In this document: positions 11,628-23,039 of the stretch, piece after piece
How the letters are laid out: each line of letters starts with the position of its first letter
Position numbering within the stretch: the first letter of the stretch is position 1
Source of the DNA: Prorocentrum cordatum
Taxonomy: Eukaryota > Sar > Dinophyceae > Prorocentrales > Prorocentraceae
Length of the DNA: 54,214 nucleotides
Direction: 5' to 3'
Assembly (NCBI GenBank): GCA_963575745.1
Contig: CAUYUJ010020159.1
Span: 593,371-647,584, forward strand
Notes under the pieces: model-generated
Databases searched by the model: none
Seen by the model: the letters and a program-made list of their open reading frames with translations, nothing else
Told to the model about the DNA's origin: nothing
Made by a program: the position numbers and the translations under genes

Positions 11628-12105
11628 GATCTGCGCTAGGGCCCTCTGACGGTGCCTCAGGCACCGCCCTTGGCGCGCCATGGAGGGGCCGGGGGGCAGC
11701 TTCGACTTAAGAATCTTGCGCGAACCTCCGACAACTTCTGTTTATATCGTTTTTCCTCTTGCTCAACATGTGAGTTTTCGGGCGTCTTCGTCAATTGTCA
11801 CCGGTTGTCCAGCCTCCGGGTGTTTTCCAGCAGCTGCGCCTCCCAGGGAGCGTTCCAGAGGTGCCCGAATCGTTCCGAGCAACCGCAGGAAACCCGAGGC
11901 ATGACACGAAAGCCATCGCCGTTGCGACGCGGCCCGATATCGCCAAGGTTGTTGAGCGGCCCTACATCACCAAGGTTGGGGAAAGAAAACGCATCTCCAC
12001 CTCCACATGGCCCCTGCCCTCCCTGTGGGGCTTTGCCAGAGAGCTTCGAAACCCGACTGCGCGAATGTGTTGCAGAATCGGCGCAAACAAACACGCCTGC
12101 CCCCC
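11628..12105. other. No gene recognised
   Basis: Mixed-composition spacer between the GAG array and the CA array. A short internal repeat (GCGGCCCGATATCGCCAAGGT versus GCGGCCCTACATCACCAAGG at about 11931 and 11956) indicates a small tandem duplication of ~25 bp. No domain-like translation was found. Confidence 0.4.
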
Positions 12106-12865
<760 letters not shown>

Positions 12866-13485
12866 CACATTTTCCCGTCCTTTCCCCTTTGTGGAAGGGG
12901 GGTTGGGAGAGTGGGGGTGCTCGTTTGCTCCTGCGCCCTCGCCGTCAGCCGATGCATCACGACGAAGGAATCGCCGAGATCTGGGCGCTTGTTTGTTGCA
13001 CCGGGCGTTTGCGCATAGATTTTTGGCCGCTGGACCCTCAGAGATCGATGCGGCTCTAGAAATGGGAGCTGCTGCAAGCAGGTTTGGTCGGAGGCTTTGG
13101 TCGTGATTTTCTGTTGCGTTTCATGTTTGTCGCGGCGTCGGATCTCAGGGAGAGCGGTCCTGGGGGGGGGGGGGGGCAGGTCTGGCGGCGAGCGAGGGGG
13201 GAACGTGAGAAGGAGAAGGCCTTATCAGAAACTGGCGGACCTTTTAAGAAGCCCTCGCGCCTGCTGAGAAGCTGTCTGCGTCGTTGGGAAAGCTTTAGGA
13301 CATTTCTCCGAAGGCTGGGGGTCTTCCGAAGGCTGGAAGGCTTAGGACATGTCCTGCAGGTTTCTGGTTGTTTTTGATTGTTAGTAACATGTGCTTGTTA
13401 TTGTATACATGTATATAAACAGCAAAGTTCTTTCAATTCAAAAACAAGTTTTGAATTCGAAATTAGTTATTTGATTGTGAGTGTA
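12866..13485. other. No gene recognised
   Basis: Mixed sequence that turns AT-rich after about 13370 (TTCAATTCAAAAACAAG and its near-inverted TTTTGAATTCGAAATT). No supported coding region. A poly-G run lies at 13161-13175. Confidence 0.4.
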
Positions 13486-13575
13486 TACGTATATATATAT
13501 ATATATGTTGCACATAAACACATACATACATACATACATACATACATACATGCATATAAAGCACACACACACAAA
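13486..13575. repeat. AT and CATA microsatellites
   Basis: TATATA run at 13488-13507 followed by (CATA)n at 13521-13552 and a short (CA)n. They lie directly before the header of the first 89-bp array unit. Confidence 0.9.
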
Positions 13576-13587
13576 CAAAACATTAGC

Positions 13588-15765
13588 CTGGCGAAGGACC
13601 CAACCATATGCAGTTGTGAATGCCGCAATTGTGCTGGGTGGTGGCGGACGCATGCGGGCGGTGCCACTGGGACCTTCGGTGGAGCTCCCTATGGGGCCAC
13701 GAAGCGCTGTACTGGGTGGGTGAGACGCGGTCAGCAAGGGCTGTGCTGCGTGGTGGCGGACGCATGCGAGCGGTGCCACTGGGACCTTCGGTGGAGCTCC
13801 CTATGGGGCCACGAAACGCTGTACTGGGTGGGTGAAACGCAGGCAGGGAGCAAGGGCTGTGCAGGGTGGTGGCGGACGCATGCGGGCGGTGCCGCTGGGA
13901 CCTTTGGTGGAGCTCCCTATAGGGCTACGAAGCGCTGTTCTGGGTGGGTGAAGCGCAGGGAACAAGGGCTGTGTTGGGTGGTGGCGGACGCAAGCGGGCA
14001 GTGCCACTGGGACCTTTGGTGGAGCCCCCTTATGGGGCCACGAAACGTGCGAGGGGTGTGCCAGAATGGGGGGGGGAACCGCATGCCAGCGCAGCCACTG
14101 AGGCCTTCGGTGGAGCTCCCTATGGAGCCACGAAACGTGTGAGGGGTGTGCCGAAATGGTGGGCGGAACCGCATGCGAGCGCTGCCACTGCGGCGTTCGG
14201 TGGAGCTCCCTATGGGGCCACGAGACTTGTGAAGGGCGTGCCGAAAAATAAGGGGGTGGAACCGCATGCGAGCGCAACCACTGTGGCCTTCGGTGGAGCT
14301 CCCTATGGGGCCACGCACCGTGTGAAATGGGGGGGGGGGGAACCACATGCGAGCGCAGCCACTGGGGCGTTCGGTGGAGCTCCCCCAGGGGTGTGCCGAA
14401 ATGGGGGGTGGAACCGCATGCGGGCGCAGCCACTGGGGCCTTCGGTGGAGCTCCCTATGGGGTCACGAAACGTGTGAGGGGTGTGCCAGAATGGGGCGTG
14501 GAACAGCATGCGAGCGCAGCCGCTGGGGCCTTCGGTGGAGCTTCCTATGGGGCCACGAAACGTGTGAGGGGTGTGCCAGAATGAGAGGTGGAACCGCATG
14601 CGGGCGCAGCCACTGGGGCCTTCGGTGAAGCTCCCTATGGGGCCACGAAACGTATGAGGGGTGTGCCAGAATGGGGGGTGGAACCGCGTGCGGGCGCAGC
14701 CACTGGGGGCTTCGGTGGGGATCCCTATGGGGCCACGAAACGTGTGAGGGGTGTGCCAGAATGGAGGGTGGAACTGCAGGCGGGCGCAGCCACTGGGGCC
14801 TTCGGTGGCTCCCTATGGGGCTGTGGGGTGTGCCAGAATGGTGGGTGGAACGCATGCGAGGCAGCCACTGGGGCCTTCGGTGGAGCTCCCTATGGGGCCA
14901 CGAAACGTGTGAGGGGTGTGCCAGAATGGGGGGGGGGTGGAACCGCATGCGGGCGCAGCCACTGGGGCCTTCGGTGGAGCTCCCTATGGGGCCACGAAAC
15001 GTGTGAGGGGTGTGCCAGAATGGGGGGTGGAACCGCATGCGGGCGCAGCCACTGGGGCCTTCGGTGGAGCTCCCTATGGGGCCACGAAACGTGTGAGGGG
15101 TGTGCCAGAATGGGGGTGGAACCGCATGCGGGCGCAGCCACTGGGGCCTTCGGTGGAGCTCCCTATGGGGCCACGAAACGTGTGAGGGGTGTGCCAGAAT
15201 GGGGGGTGGAACCGCATGCGGGCGCAGCCACTGGGGCCTTCGGTGGAGCTCCCTATGGGGCCACGAAACGTGTGAGGGGTGTGCCAGAATGGGGGGTGGA
15301 ACCGCATGCGGGCGCAGCCACTGGGGCCTTCGGTGGAGCTCCCTATGGGGCCACGAAACGTGTGAGGGGTGTGCCAGAATGGGGGAACCGCATGCGGGCG
15401 CAGCCACTGGGGCCTTCGGTGGAGCTCCCTATGGGGCCACGAAACGTGTGAGGGGTGTGCCAGAATGGGTGGTGGAACCGCATGCGGGCGCAGCCACTGG
15501 GGCCTTCGGTGGAGCTCCCTATGGGGCCACGAAACGTGTGAGGGGTGTGCCAGAATGGGGGTGGAACCGCATGCGGGCGCAGCCACTGGGGCCTTCGGTG
15601 GAGCTCCCTATGGGGCCACGGAAACGTGTGAGGGGTGTGCCAGAATGGGTGTGGGAGGGGGAGGAGGGGGGAGGAAGGGGAGGAGGAGGAAGGAGGAGGT
15701 TGAGAAAGGAACGCTGGGCGACGTCTCTTCAAAACGAAGACCCAACACCACAGGATGGAAACAAT
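13588..15765 (+). repeat. Unit 1: header + ~89-bp tandem array + tail
   Basis: The header (GGCGAAGGACCCAACC ATATGCAG, 13588-13612) leads into about 22 tandem copies of an 89-90 bp repeat. Each copy contains GCCACTGGGGCCTTCGG, TGGAGCTCCCTATGGGG, CCACGAAACGTGTGAGGGG and a variable G-run, followed by GGAACCGCATGCGGGC. Early copies (13620-14000) are the most diverged. Copies between 14890 and 15620 are nearly identical, so homogenisation is recent. The tail reads TCTCTTCAAAACGAAGACC, CAACACCACAGGATGG. Because the period is not a multiple of three, the frames cycle, and the many 80-300 codon open frames are artefacts. Confidence 0.9.
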
Positions 15766-17422
15766 TAGCTTGGCGAAGGACCCAACCATATGCAGCTGCG
15801 AGTACCGCGCGGATATGAGACGAAGGAGGGGGCACGCAAACTAGGCCCCTCTTCTCATAGGCACCGCGCCACTGGGGCCTTCGGTGGAGCTCCCTATGGG
15901 GCCACGAAACGTGTGAAGGGTGTGCCGAAATAGGTGGTGGGGAGGCATGCGGACCCTGCCACTGGGGCCTTCGGTGGAGCTCCCTATGGGGCCACGAACG
16001 TGTGAGGGGTGTGCCGAAATGGGTGGTGGGGAGGCATGCGAACGCAGCCACTGGGGCCTTCGGTGGAGCTCCCTATGGGGCCACGAAGCGTGTGAGGGGT
16101 GTGCCGAAATGGGTGGTGGGGAGCCACTGGGGCCTTCGGTGGAGCTCCCTATGGGGCCACGAAACGTATGAGGGGTGTGCCGAAATGGGTGGTGGGGACG
16201 CATGCGAACGCAACCACTGGGGCCCCTTCGGTGGAGCTCCCTATGGGGCCACGAAACGTGTGAGGGGTGGGCCGAAATGGGCGAGGGGCGGCATGCCAAC
16301 TCTGCCACTGGGGCCTTCGGTGGAGCTCATTATGGGGCCACGAAACGTGTCAAGGGTGTGTCGACATGGGTGGCGCGGACGCATGCGAACCCTGCCACTG
16401 GGGCCTTCGGTGGAACTCCCAATGGGGCCACGAAACGTGTGAGGGGTGTGCAAAAGTGGGTGGGGGCGGCATGCGAACCCTGCCACGGGGGCCTTCGGTA
16501 GAGCACCCTATGGGGCCACGAAATGCGTGAGGGGTGTGCCAAAGTGGGGTGGGGGCGGCATGCGAACCCTGCCACTGGGGCCGTCGGTGGAGCTCCCTAT
16601 GGGGCCACGAAACGTGTGAGGGGTGTGCCAAAGTGAGATGGGGGCGGCATGCGAACCCTGCCACTGGGGCCTTCGGTGGAGCTCCCTATGAGGCCACGAA
16701 ACGTGTGAGGGGTGTGCCAAAGTGGGGCGGGGGCGGCATGCGAACCCTGCCACTGGGGCCTTCGGTGGAGCTACCTATGGGGCCACGAAGCGCGTGAGGG
16801 GTGTGCCAAAGTGAGGTGGGGGCGGCATGCGAACCCTGCCACTGGGGCCTTCGGTGGAGCTACCTATGGGGCCACGAAATGCGTGAGGGGTGTGCCAAAG
16901 TGGGGTGGGGGCGGCATGCGAACCCTGCCACTGGGGCCGTCGGTGGAGCTCCCTGTGGGGCCACGAAACGTGTGAGGGGTGTGCCAAAGTGAGGTGGGGG
17001 CGGCATGCGAACCCTGCCACTGGGGCCTTCGGTGGAGCTACCTATGGGGCCACGAAACGTGTGAGGGGTGTGCCAAAGTGGGGTGGGGGCGGCATGCGAA
17101 CCCTGCCACTGGGGCCTTCGGTGGAGCTACCTATGGGGCCACGAAACGTGTGAGGGGTGTGCCAAAGTGGGGTGGGGGCGGCATGCGAACCCTGCCACTG
17201 GGGCCTTCGGTGGAGCTCCCTATGGGGCCACGAAACGTGTGAGGGGTGTGCGGAAATGGGAACTAATGGCGATGGCGATGATGATGATGATGATGACGAT
17301 GACGATGATGATGCTGGTGGTGATGACGATGATGATGCTGGTGGTGATGATGACAGGATGGTTGGGAACTAATGGCGATGGCGATGATGATGACGATGAT
17401 GATGCTGGTGGTGATGATGACG

Positions 17423-17503
<81 letters not shown>

Positions 17504-17705
17504 TTGATGATGATGATGATGATGATGAGGAGGAGGAGGATGATGATGATGATGACGATGAGTATGATGACGGCCATGGGAGGAGGGAGGAGGGGGGAGA
17601 GGAGGAGGAGTAGGAGAGGAGAGGAGAGGAGAGGAGAGGAGAGGAGAGGAGACGCGGGGCGCTGTCTCTTCAAAACGAGGACCCAACACCACAGGATGGT
17701 TGGGA
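15766..17705 (+). repeat. Unit 2: same header, variant ~89-bp array, same tail
   Basis: Begins with the same header as unit 1 (GGCGAAGGACCCAACC at 15773) and ends with the same tail (TCTTCAAAACGAGGACCC, CAACACCACAGGATGG at 17669-17699). Its array (about 15865-17262) has about 15 copies at an 89-bp period but a different variable segment: GCCGAAATGGGTGGTGG in early copies and GCCAAAGTGGGGTGGGGG in late ones, then CGGCATGCGAACCCTGCC. A trinucleotide block (17262-17660) is inserted between the array and the tail. The two units are therefore duplicates of one composite structure whose arrays then diverged. Confidence 0.85.
17262..17660. repeat. GAT/ATG and GAGAG microsatellite inside unit 2
   Basis: (GAT)n with GAC, GTG and GAG interruptions from 17262 to 17560, then a GGAGAG pentamer-type run to 17655. 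The poly-Asp and poly-Met frames are artefacts. Confidence 0.95.
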
Positions 17706-17864
17706 AAAAAATAAAAACGACTGCCAGGGGAGGGCAGCCGAGCACAGCTCGGGACGACGAGCCGAGCATGCAGCGTCTCGGGCAGGGGAGCCGGCCCTGC
17801 CCGAGGGCCGCACCCCTCTGGCTCAGGGCCGCGTCCCTTCCATTCGGGGGGCAACGTTAGGCTC
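17706..17864. other. Spacer, no gene
   Basis: GC-rich spacer between the tail of unit 2 and an AT-rich inverted-repeat element. No coding signal. Confidence 0.4.
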
Positions 17865-17865
17865 A

Positions 17866-18019
17866 AGTCGGGCCTGTCCCTCTACAGGGGGAATATTCAA
17901 AATTAGTCAAAAATTTGTCAGGGGACTATTTCTTTACTATTTGTGAATCTTTGGGGGGCATTTTCTGTGTATTTTTTTATGTTTCGCCCAAATCCTCCTG
18001 TAGAGGGACAGGCCCGACT
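17866..18019. mobile_element. 154-bp AT-rich MITE, TIR AGTCGGGCCTGTCCC
   Basis: The left end AGTCGGGCCTGTCCCTCTA and the right end TAGAGGGACAGGCCCGACT are perfect inverted repeats of 19 bp, extending imperfectly to about 26. The AT-rich interior (ATATTCAAAATTAGTC, TTGTCAGGGGAC) has no open frame of note. A 2-bp CA flank on each side may be a target duplication. Related copies lie at 32075-32214, 32373-32517 and, truncated, 21497-21600. This is a typical non-autonomous miniature element. Confidence 0.85.
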
Positions 18020-18689
18020 CAACGATAGGCTGAGATAGTCGGGGGCAACGATAGGAGGCTAAGGTAGTCGATTCCGGGTTCTCCTGCCCCGCCAAGTCGA
18101 CTCGCGATCTGGCAAGTGTTCGGCTCGCGAGCGGGCGTCGATGCCCGGCGGGCCTGGTCCCGGGTCGTTTTCTTTGGGCCAGTGGGGTGCTCTGTGGCGG
18201 AGGCAGATCGGGCAGGTTTTGCGAATGGGGGGTGGCCCAAATGGGGGGGGTAGAAAAGCTCGAGGGTGGACAGAACCCCCACCCTGACACGTCGATTAGT
18301 GAATTGTTGACGCTTCGCGAACCCCCACCAGCCCATCCAGAAACGGTGCCAGAGGAGTTGCCTCGATCAGGGAAGTGGGCAGCACACAGAGGAAGCCATT
18401 ATGAGACATCTTGGAATATCTTGAGCCATCTTGGAGGTCATTTGGGCTCTCCCAGGCGCTCTTGATCTTAATCAGTGCCCCCCCCAAGAGGCCAACATGT
18501 GGCTAAAGCCTTTGTAAAATCAATGTTTTGGCATTCTCGCCGAGGCCTCTTGGAGCATCTTGGGTGCCTCTGGGGGGTCTATTGGGGCCTCGTCGGGGTC
18601 TCTTGGAGGCCTCCTGGGGGGGGCCTCTTGGGGCCATCTTAGGCTCATCTTGGGACCTCTTGCGCCCCCGCCAGGGGCTCCCGCGAAGG

Positions 18690-19110
18690 AACGACGAGGA
18701 GGGGATCGAGGCCATTGACATCGAGGCCTCCAGCGCGGCCGTGTGGAGGGATTGGCGCCGTGGCTTATGCCCTCAGTCGCGATCGCTACTCAGCGTGTGG
18801 CGGGGCGGAGCGGCTCGGACCCCAACCCGCCGCGGGCGCGGCAAGCACGCTAAGGCTTGCCCCTGGTGTCCGGAGCTCCTCTGCTCAGCGCGACACCTAT
18901 GGGCGGAGTGCCCGCGCTTCGCCGATGCCCGTGCCCGCCTCGGCGCGGAGGCCAGCGCCCCCTCGGATTGGTGGGCGGCCCAGCCCCGGGTCACGGCCAA
19001 GCCAGGCTGGATCACGATCGGGGCCGGGCCCTCGGTAGAGCGCCGGGCGGCGCTGCAGGTGGTGGCGTGTCGCCTCGGCCTCGAGGTCCTTCGAGCCACC
19101 CCTCCCTCCC
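18690..19110 (+). pseudogene. LINE-type polymerase C-terminal zinc-knuckle remnant
   Basis: The plus-strand translation contains ACPWCPELLCSARHLWAECP, a C-x2-C-x(8)-H-x4-C pattern (an additional Cys lies between), followed by SDWWAAQPRVTAKPGWITI and LQVVACRLGLEVL. In non-LTR retrotransposons a CCHC-type zinc-binding segment lies after the reverse transcriptase, and this Trp-Trp-Ala-rich continuation is, to my knowledge, common in dinoflagellate LINE-like ORFs. No reverse-transcriptase motifs are visible upstream, so only the extreme C-terminus was copied, consistent with 5' truncation during target-primed insertion. The frame continues into low-complexity Gly/Asp/Ala sequence to 19985 that is unlikely to be part of the protein. 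Confidence 0.55.
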
Positions 19111-19870
19111 CCTCCCAGGCGTTCAGCGATTGCTCCGCGGAGACGCCGGGCGCGGCTGCGGAGGTGGTGGCGGCGCGGGGTGTCCGCGGTGGCGAACCCG
19201 ATGGCGGCCCTGGCGGCGACGGCCTTGGCGGCGACCCCGGCTTCGCAGAGGCGGCGGCGGCGGCGGTTGTGGCGTCGTGGGGGCTTCACCGTGGCGGGCA
19301 GGACGGCGACCCCGGCTGCGTTGGCGGCCCGGCTGGCGGCGGCCTGGATGGCGACCGCAGCGACAACCTCAGGGCGACCCCGCACGACGGCGGCCCCGAC
19401 GATGCCGACGACGTTCCCGACGACGATGTTGACGCCGACGGCTCCTTTGCCGACGACGCTGGTAACGGCGACCCCGACGACGACCGCGGCCTTCCGCCCC
19501 CCGCTGGTCAGCCCCTCCTCCGACGGCGGCGACTTGCGCGACGACCGACGGCGGCCCCGCCACGGAAACGGCGGCTCTGGAGGCGACCCGGCGGCGGTCA
19601 TGACGAAGAAGCGGCGGGCGTGGCTGCGGCGGCCCCACGACGTCGACGACGACGGCTTCCCGCCCACCCCCGGGTCCCCTGGTGGTGGTGGCGGCGGTCC
19701 CGGTGGTGCGACGGGACCCGTCGTCTGCGCGATTCCCGCTTCATGCGAGGACGCTCCGCCTCCTCCTCCTCCGCCTCCTCCGCCTCCTCCGCCTCCCCAA
19801 AGGGGACGGCGCCACTGACGCCGACGGTGGCTGCCTTTCGGCCGCCTCGTGGCCCGGCGGGTCGGCGCCA
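19111..19870. repeat. Degenerate GGCGAC / GACGAC-rich stretch
   Basis: About 760 bases dominated by imperfect repeats of GGCGGCGACC, GACGACG and CCGACGACG, ending in a CTCCTCC array (19757-19795). The translations (Gly/Asp/Ala or Arg-rich) are low-complexity in every frame, so I do not call a gene. Confidence 0.5.
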
Positions 19871-20494
19871 CCGCTTTCGCAGCGGCGCCGCTCTTGCTGC
19901 TTTGCATGCTGCGCGTGGGCCTCCTGGGCGCTTCTTGGGGCCATCTTGGAGGAGATCGACCAAACAAGAGGGGGGCATTAATTAGCGCCCCCCTCCCAGG
20001 AGGCCAAACTGGGGCCACAACCCTAGTAATCCACAGATTTTGGCTTCCTCGCCGAGGCCGTTTTGGCATTTTCGCCGAGGCCTCTTGGAGCATCTTGGGT
20101 GCCTCTGGGGGGTCTCTTGGGGCCTCTTCGGGGTTTCTTGGGGGCCTCCTGGGAACTTATTGGGGGCCTCTTGGGGCCATCTTGGGGCCTCTCGGGGCCT
20201 CCCGGGCGCTTCTTGGGGCCATCTTGGCGGAGATGGATCAAACAAGAAGGGAGCTTCAATTAGGGCCCCCCCTTTCGGGAGGCCAAAATGGGGCCACAAC
20301 CGGATTAGGACCGATGATTTTGGCTTCTTCGCCGAGGCCGTTTTGGACGCTCGGACACCTCGTGAGACCCCCTTTGTCCAGGTCCAGGGGAGGGGGTATG
20401 GGGGAGGGGTCAATAGTCTCCCTCCCCGCCCGCAAGCCGTCTCGCTCACTCCCACCCGCCCTCCCGACACATACGTGGCACCCGAGCCTGGCCC

Positions 20495-20700
20495 CCCCGC
20501 CGCTTCCGCCGCCGCCGCCGTCGCCCCCGCTGCCGAATCGCTGCCGCCGCCGCCGCCGCCGCAGCAGCCGCTGCCGCTGCCGCCACCGCCGCCGCCGCCG
20601 CCGCCCCCGCCGCCGCCGCCGCCACCGCCGCCGCCACCGCCGCAGCCGCCGCAGCCGCTGCCTCCGCCGCAGCCGCCGCGGCCGCCGCCACGGCCAAGTG
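20495..20700. repeat. GCC trinucleotide array
   Basis: About 200 bases of CCG/GCC with CAG and CTG interruptions inside composite copy B, splitting its conserved GGGGAGGGGT... / ...CCTTTCCCCGAGGG inverted pair. Poly-Pro and poly-Gly frames are artefacts. Confidence 0.9.
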
Positions 20701-20954
20701 TATTTTTTTCTCCGGGATGGTGGGGGGAGGCCGCATCGGGTTCGCTGCGCATGCTCCGAATTTGGAGGCGGAACGTGTGTTTGCATGGTTTTTTTTGCCA
20801 GGGATGGTGGGGGGGGGGGGGCCGCGTTGACCCCGATTGGCCTGGGGAAGGGGGTGTATATTTATAGGGAACAGTGATAAACCTTTCCCCGAGGGGGAAG
20901 AAAGAGGATTGGAAGAGGAAACTCCCTAAACCAGCGACGCCCAGAGGGCTGGTG

Positions 20955-21496
20955 ATATTGTCCGTTTTCGGTGCTCGAGAGGGCGCCGCGGCCGTCATTT
21001 TCCAGGCTAGTGCCCGCCAGGTTTGGGCCCGAGGCCGTTTTCACGCACGTTTTGCTAAAGGGGGTTTTGTCCATCCCCTACATAGGCCTGGGGGGGGGGC
21101 GCGCCGACTCCGAGATTCCAGGGGGACCGCTGCCCCTCATTAGTTCCAGGTCTCCCCAATTCAGGCGATCGCAAACAGGGATCAAGGGGGCGTGGATTAG
21201 CGACGGGCCCCGCTCCCATGGGAAATCGCGGATTTCCGCCGCCGAGCGAGGCGGCACCAGCCGCATCTTGGGGAGGGCACATCCCCCGATCCATGGGCGC
21301 GCCACATGCATGGGTCGCTAATCCATGTTTGCGCTTCCCCGAAAAGGAGGAGGACAGGGAGAGAGAGGGGAACACAAGGAAGAGGCGAGCAGGGCCTGAT
21401 GAGTCGGCCCAGTGTGCGGTCGAGGCTACCCGTTGGTCTTTGGAAGTAGTTTTTTGGGATGCCCAAATCCCGCGCCTTCCTGCTTCGAGGATCGGG
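20955..21496. other. No gene recognised
   Basis: GC-rich mixed sequence with several short open frames on both strands, none with a recognisable motif. Confidence 0.4.
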
Positions 21497-21600
21497 GTTA
21501 ATTCGGGCTTGTTTTTCTACAGGGGGAATACTCTCAAATAGTCAAACAAAAGTATGCGGATTATGTTGGGAGCATGTTTGTGGCATATTATGGGTTTTGT
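21497..21600. mobile_element. Truncated copy of the AGTCGGGCC-type MITE
   Basis: Begins ATTCGGGCTTGTTTTTCTAC, followed by AGGGGGAATACTCTCAAA and an AGTCAAA block, matching the left half of the element at 17866-18019. The right terminal repeat is missing. Confidence 0.6.
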
Positions 21601-21619
21601 TGAATGTTTCTTTTTCGGT

Positions 21620-23035
21620 TTCCTCCTACCTAGGCTCTGCCTAGAAGGGTTCTTACCTCGTAGTTTAAAGGGCCGGGCAGTGGGGCACGCCCCGGGCGGT
21701 TCCCCGCCCCTCGGTTCCCCCAGTGGCGTTCCCTTAGCTTCGCGTTGCCTATTTCATCTTAGCTTAGCTTACTTCATCGTACCTTAGCTTAGTTTCATAT
21801 TACCTCATTGTTTATATTAACTTAGCTCACCTTCATCTTAGCTTCGTTGAGCTTTAACACAGCAGAGCACAACATAGCATAGCATAGCGTAGCATAGCAT
21901 AGCGCAGCATCGCATGTCATAGCATGGGGTAAATCCCTACCTAGGCTCTGTTTAGACGGCTAGCGTCGCTTAGCTTCGCTTAGTTTGACTTAGCATAGTG
22001 CAGCGCTGCATTGGCATAACATAGCATATCATAACATAGTCAAACATAGCATAGCATAGCGCAGCATAGCATAGCATAGCATAGCATAGCATATCATAGC
22101 ATAACGCAGCTTCGTATCGCATAGCTAAGCTTAAAGGCCGGGCAGTGGGGCTCGCCCCGGGCGGTTCCCCCGGCATCCGCCCCTCGGTTCCCTCAGTGAC
22201 GTTCCCTTAGCTCCTTAGCTTCGCGTTGCTCATCTCATCTTAGCTTAGCTTATCTCATCTTACCTTAGCTTAGTTTCATATTACTTCAGTTTTATATTAG
22301 CTTACCTTCATCTTAGCTTCGCTGAGCTTTCGCATAGCATAGCATACACACGCGCAGCACAGCAGAGCATAGCATAGCACAGCAGCAACGCAAAGGCAAA
22401 GCAACAGCAGCGACAGCAAAGCAAAGCACAAGCAACGCAAAGCAAAGCAAAAGCAACAATAAAGCAAAGCCAAGGCAAGGCAGAAGCAATGCGCGACAGA
22501 TGCCGAGCTGGCCTCGATTGTTTTATTCCCTACCTAGGCTCTGCCTAGAAGGGTTCTTACTCTCTTGGCTTCAAGGGCCGGGCAGTGGGAACCGGCCCGG
22601 GCGGTTCCCCCAGTATCCGCCCAGCGGTTCCTCCAGCTACGTCACCTTAGCTTAGCGTTGCTTATCTCATCTTAGCTTAGCCTATTTCATCTTAGCTTAG
22701 CATGGGTGTAATTCCCTACCTAGGCTATGCCTAGAGGGTTAGCTTGGCTTAGATTAGCTTAGCATAGCGCAGCGCTGCATTAACATAGCATAGCATACCA
22801 TAACACAGCCAATCACGGCATAGCATAGCATAGCATATCGCAGTACATCATATCATAGCATAACATAGCATATCATAGCGCAGCATAGCATAGCATATCA
22901 TAGCTTATCATATCATGGCATAGCATAGCTCAGCATAGCACAGCGCAGCATGACATAGCATAGGTTAACCTAGCATCGCATAGCATAGCGCAGCATAGCA
23001 TGGCGTAGCATAGCATAGCATCCAATGCTGCTTTC
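21620..23035. repeat. Hairpin blocks plus TAGCA pentanucleotide repeats
   Basis: Four copies of CCTACCTAGGCTCTGCC or variants (21625, 21932, 22528, 22713) contain the inverted repeat CTAGGC-TCT-GCCTAG. Three copies of a second palindromic block, AAGGGCCGGGCAGTGGG followed by CGGGCGGTTCCCC, lie at 21668, 22131 and 22575. Between them are pentanucleotide tracts: TTAGC/CTTAG, then TAGCA (AGCATAGCATAGC), with an AAAGC variant at 22380-22480. The set repeats at roughly 450-600 bp. No protein is encoded; stop codons (TAG) are everywhere. Confidence 0.8.
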
Positions 23036-23039
23036 CTAA

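Larger units (their letters stand above)
18309..20954 (+). mobile_element. Composite repeat (copy B) with the same ends as copy A
   Basis: Starts with GACGCTTCGCG then CCCCCACCAGCCC and ends with AGAGGGCTGGTG, like copy A, but is 2.65 kb long. The conserved block with TTTTGGCTTCCTCGCC or TTTTGGCATTCTCGCC occurs three times (about 18530, 20039 and 20323), each beside a GGGGCCTCTTG array. At least three units are therefore strung together, with foreign DNA between them: a LINE-type remnant (18690-19110), a GGCGAC-rich stretch (19110-19860) and a GCC array (20495-20700). Nested insertion or tandem growth would both explain it. Confidence 0.6.

Noticed and set aside
14588-15451. Long frames with GAFGGAPYGATKRVRGVPE repeats as a repeat protein
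   Set aside because: The period is 89-90 bp, so frames rotate from copy to copy, and equally long frames exist on both strands. No coding constraint.
13588-17262. CRISPR-like regularly spaced repeats
   Set aside because: The whole ~89-bp unit is repeated with no unique spacers, the window is eukaryotic, and no cas-like gene is present. It is a minisatellite.
17372-17860. Met/Asp-rich open frames
   Set aside because: Translation of the GAT/ATG array in unit 2.
17850-17868. Second spliced-leader relic (GTTAGGCTCAAG)
   Set aside because: Only GGCTCAAG matches; the rest differs, and it lies at the end of a MITE with no coding region after it.
18415-18435. Reverse spliced-leader relic (CTTGAGCCATCTTGG)
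   Set aside because: Nine bases match the inverse leader, but the context is the GGCCATCTTGG repeat, which explains it.
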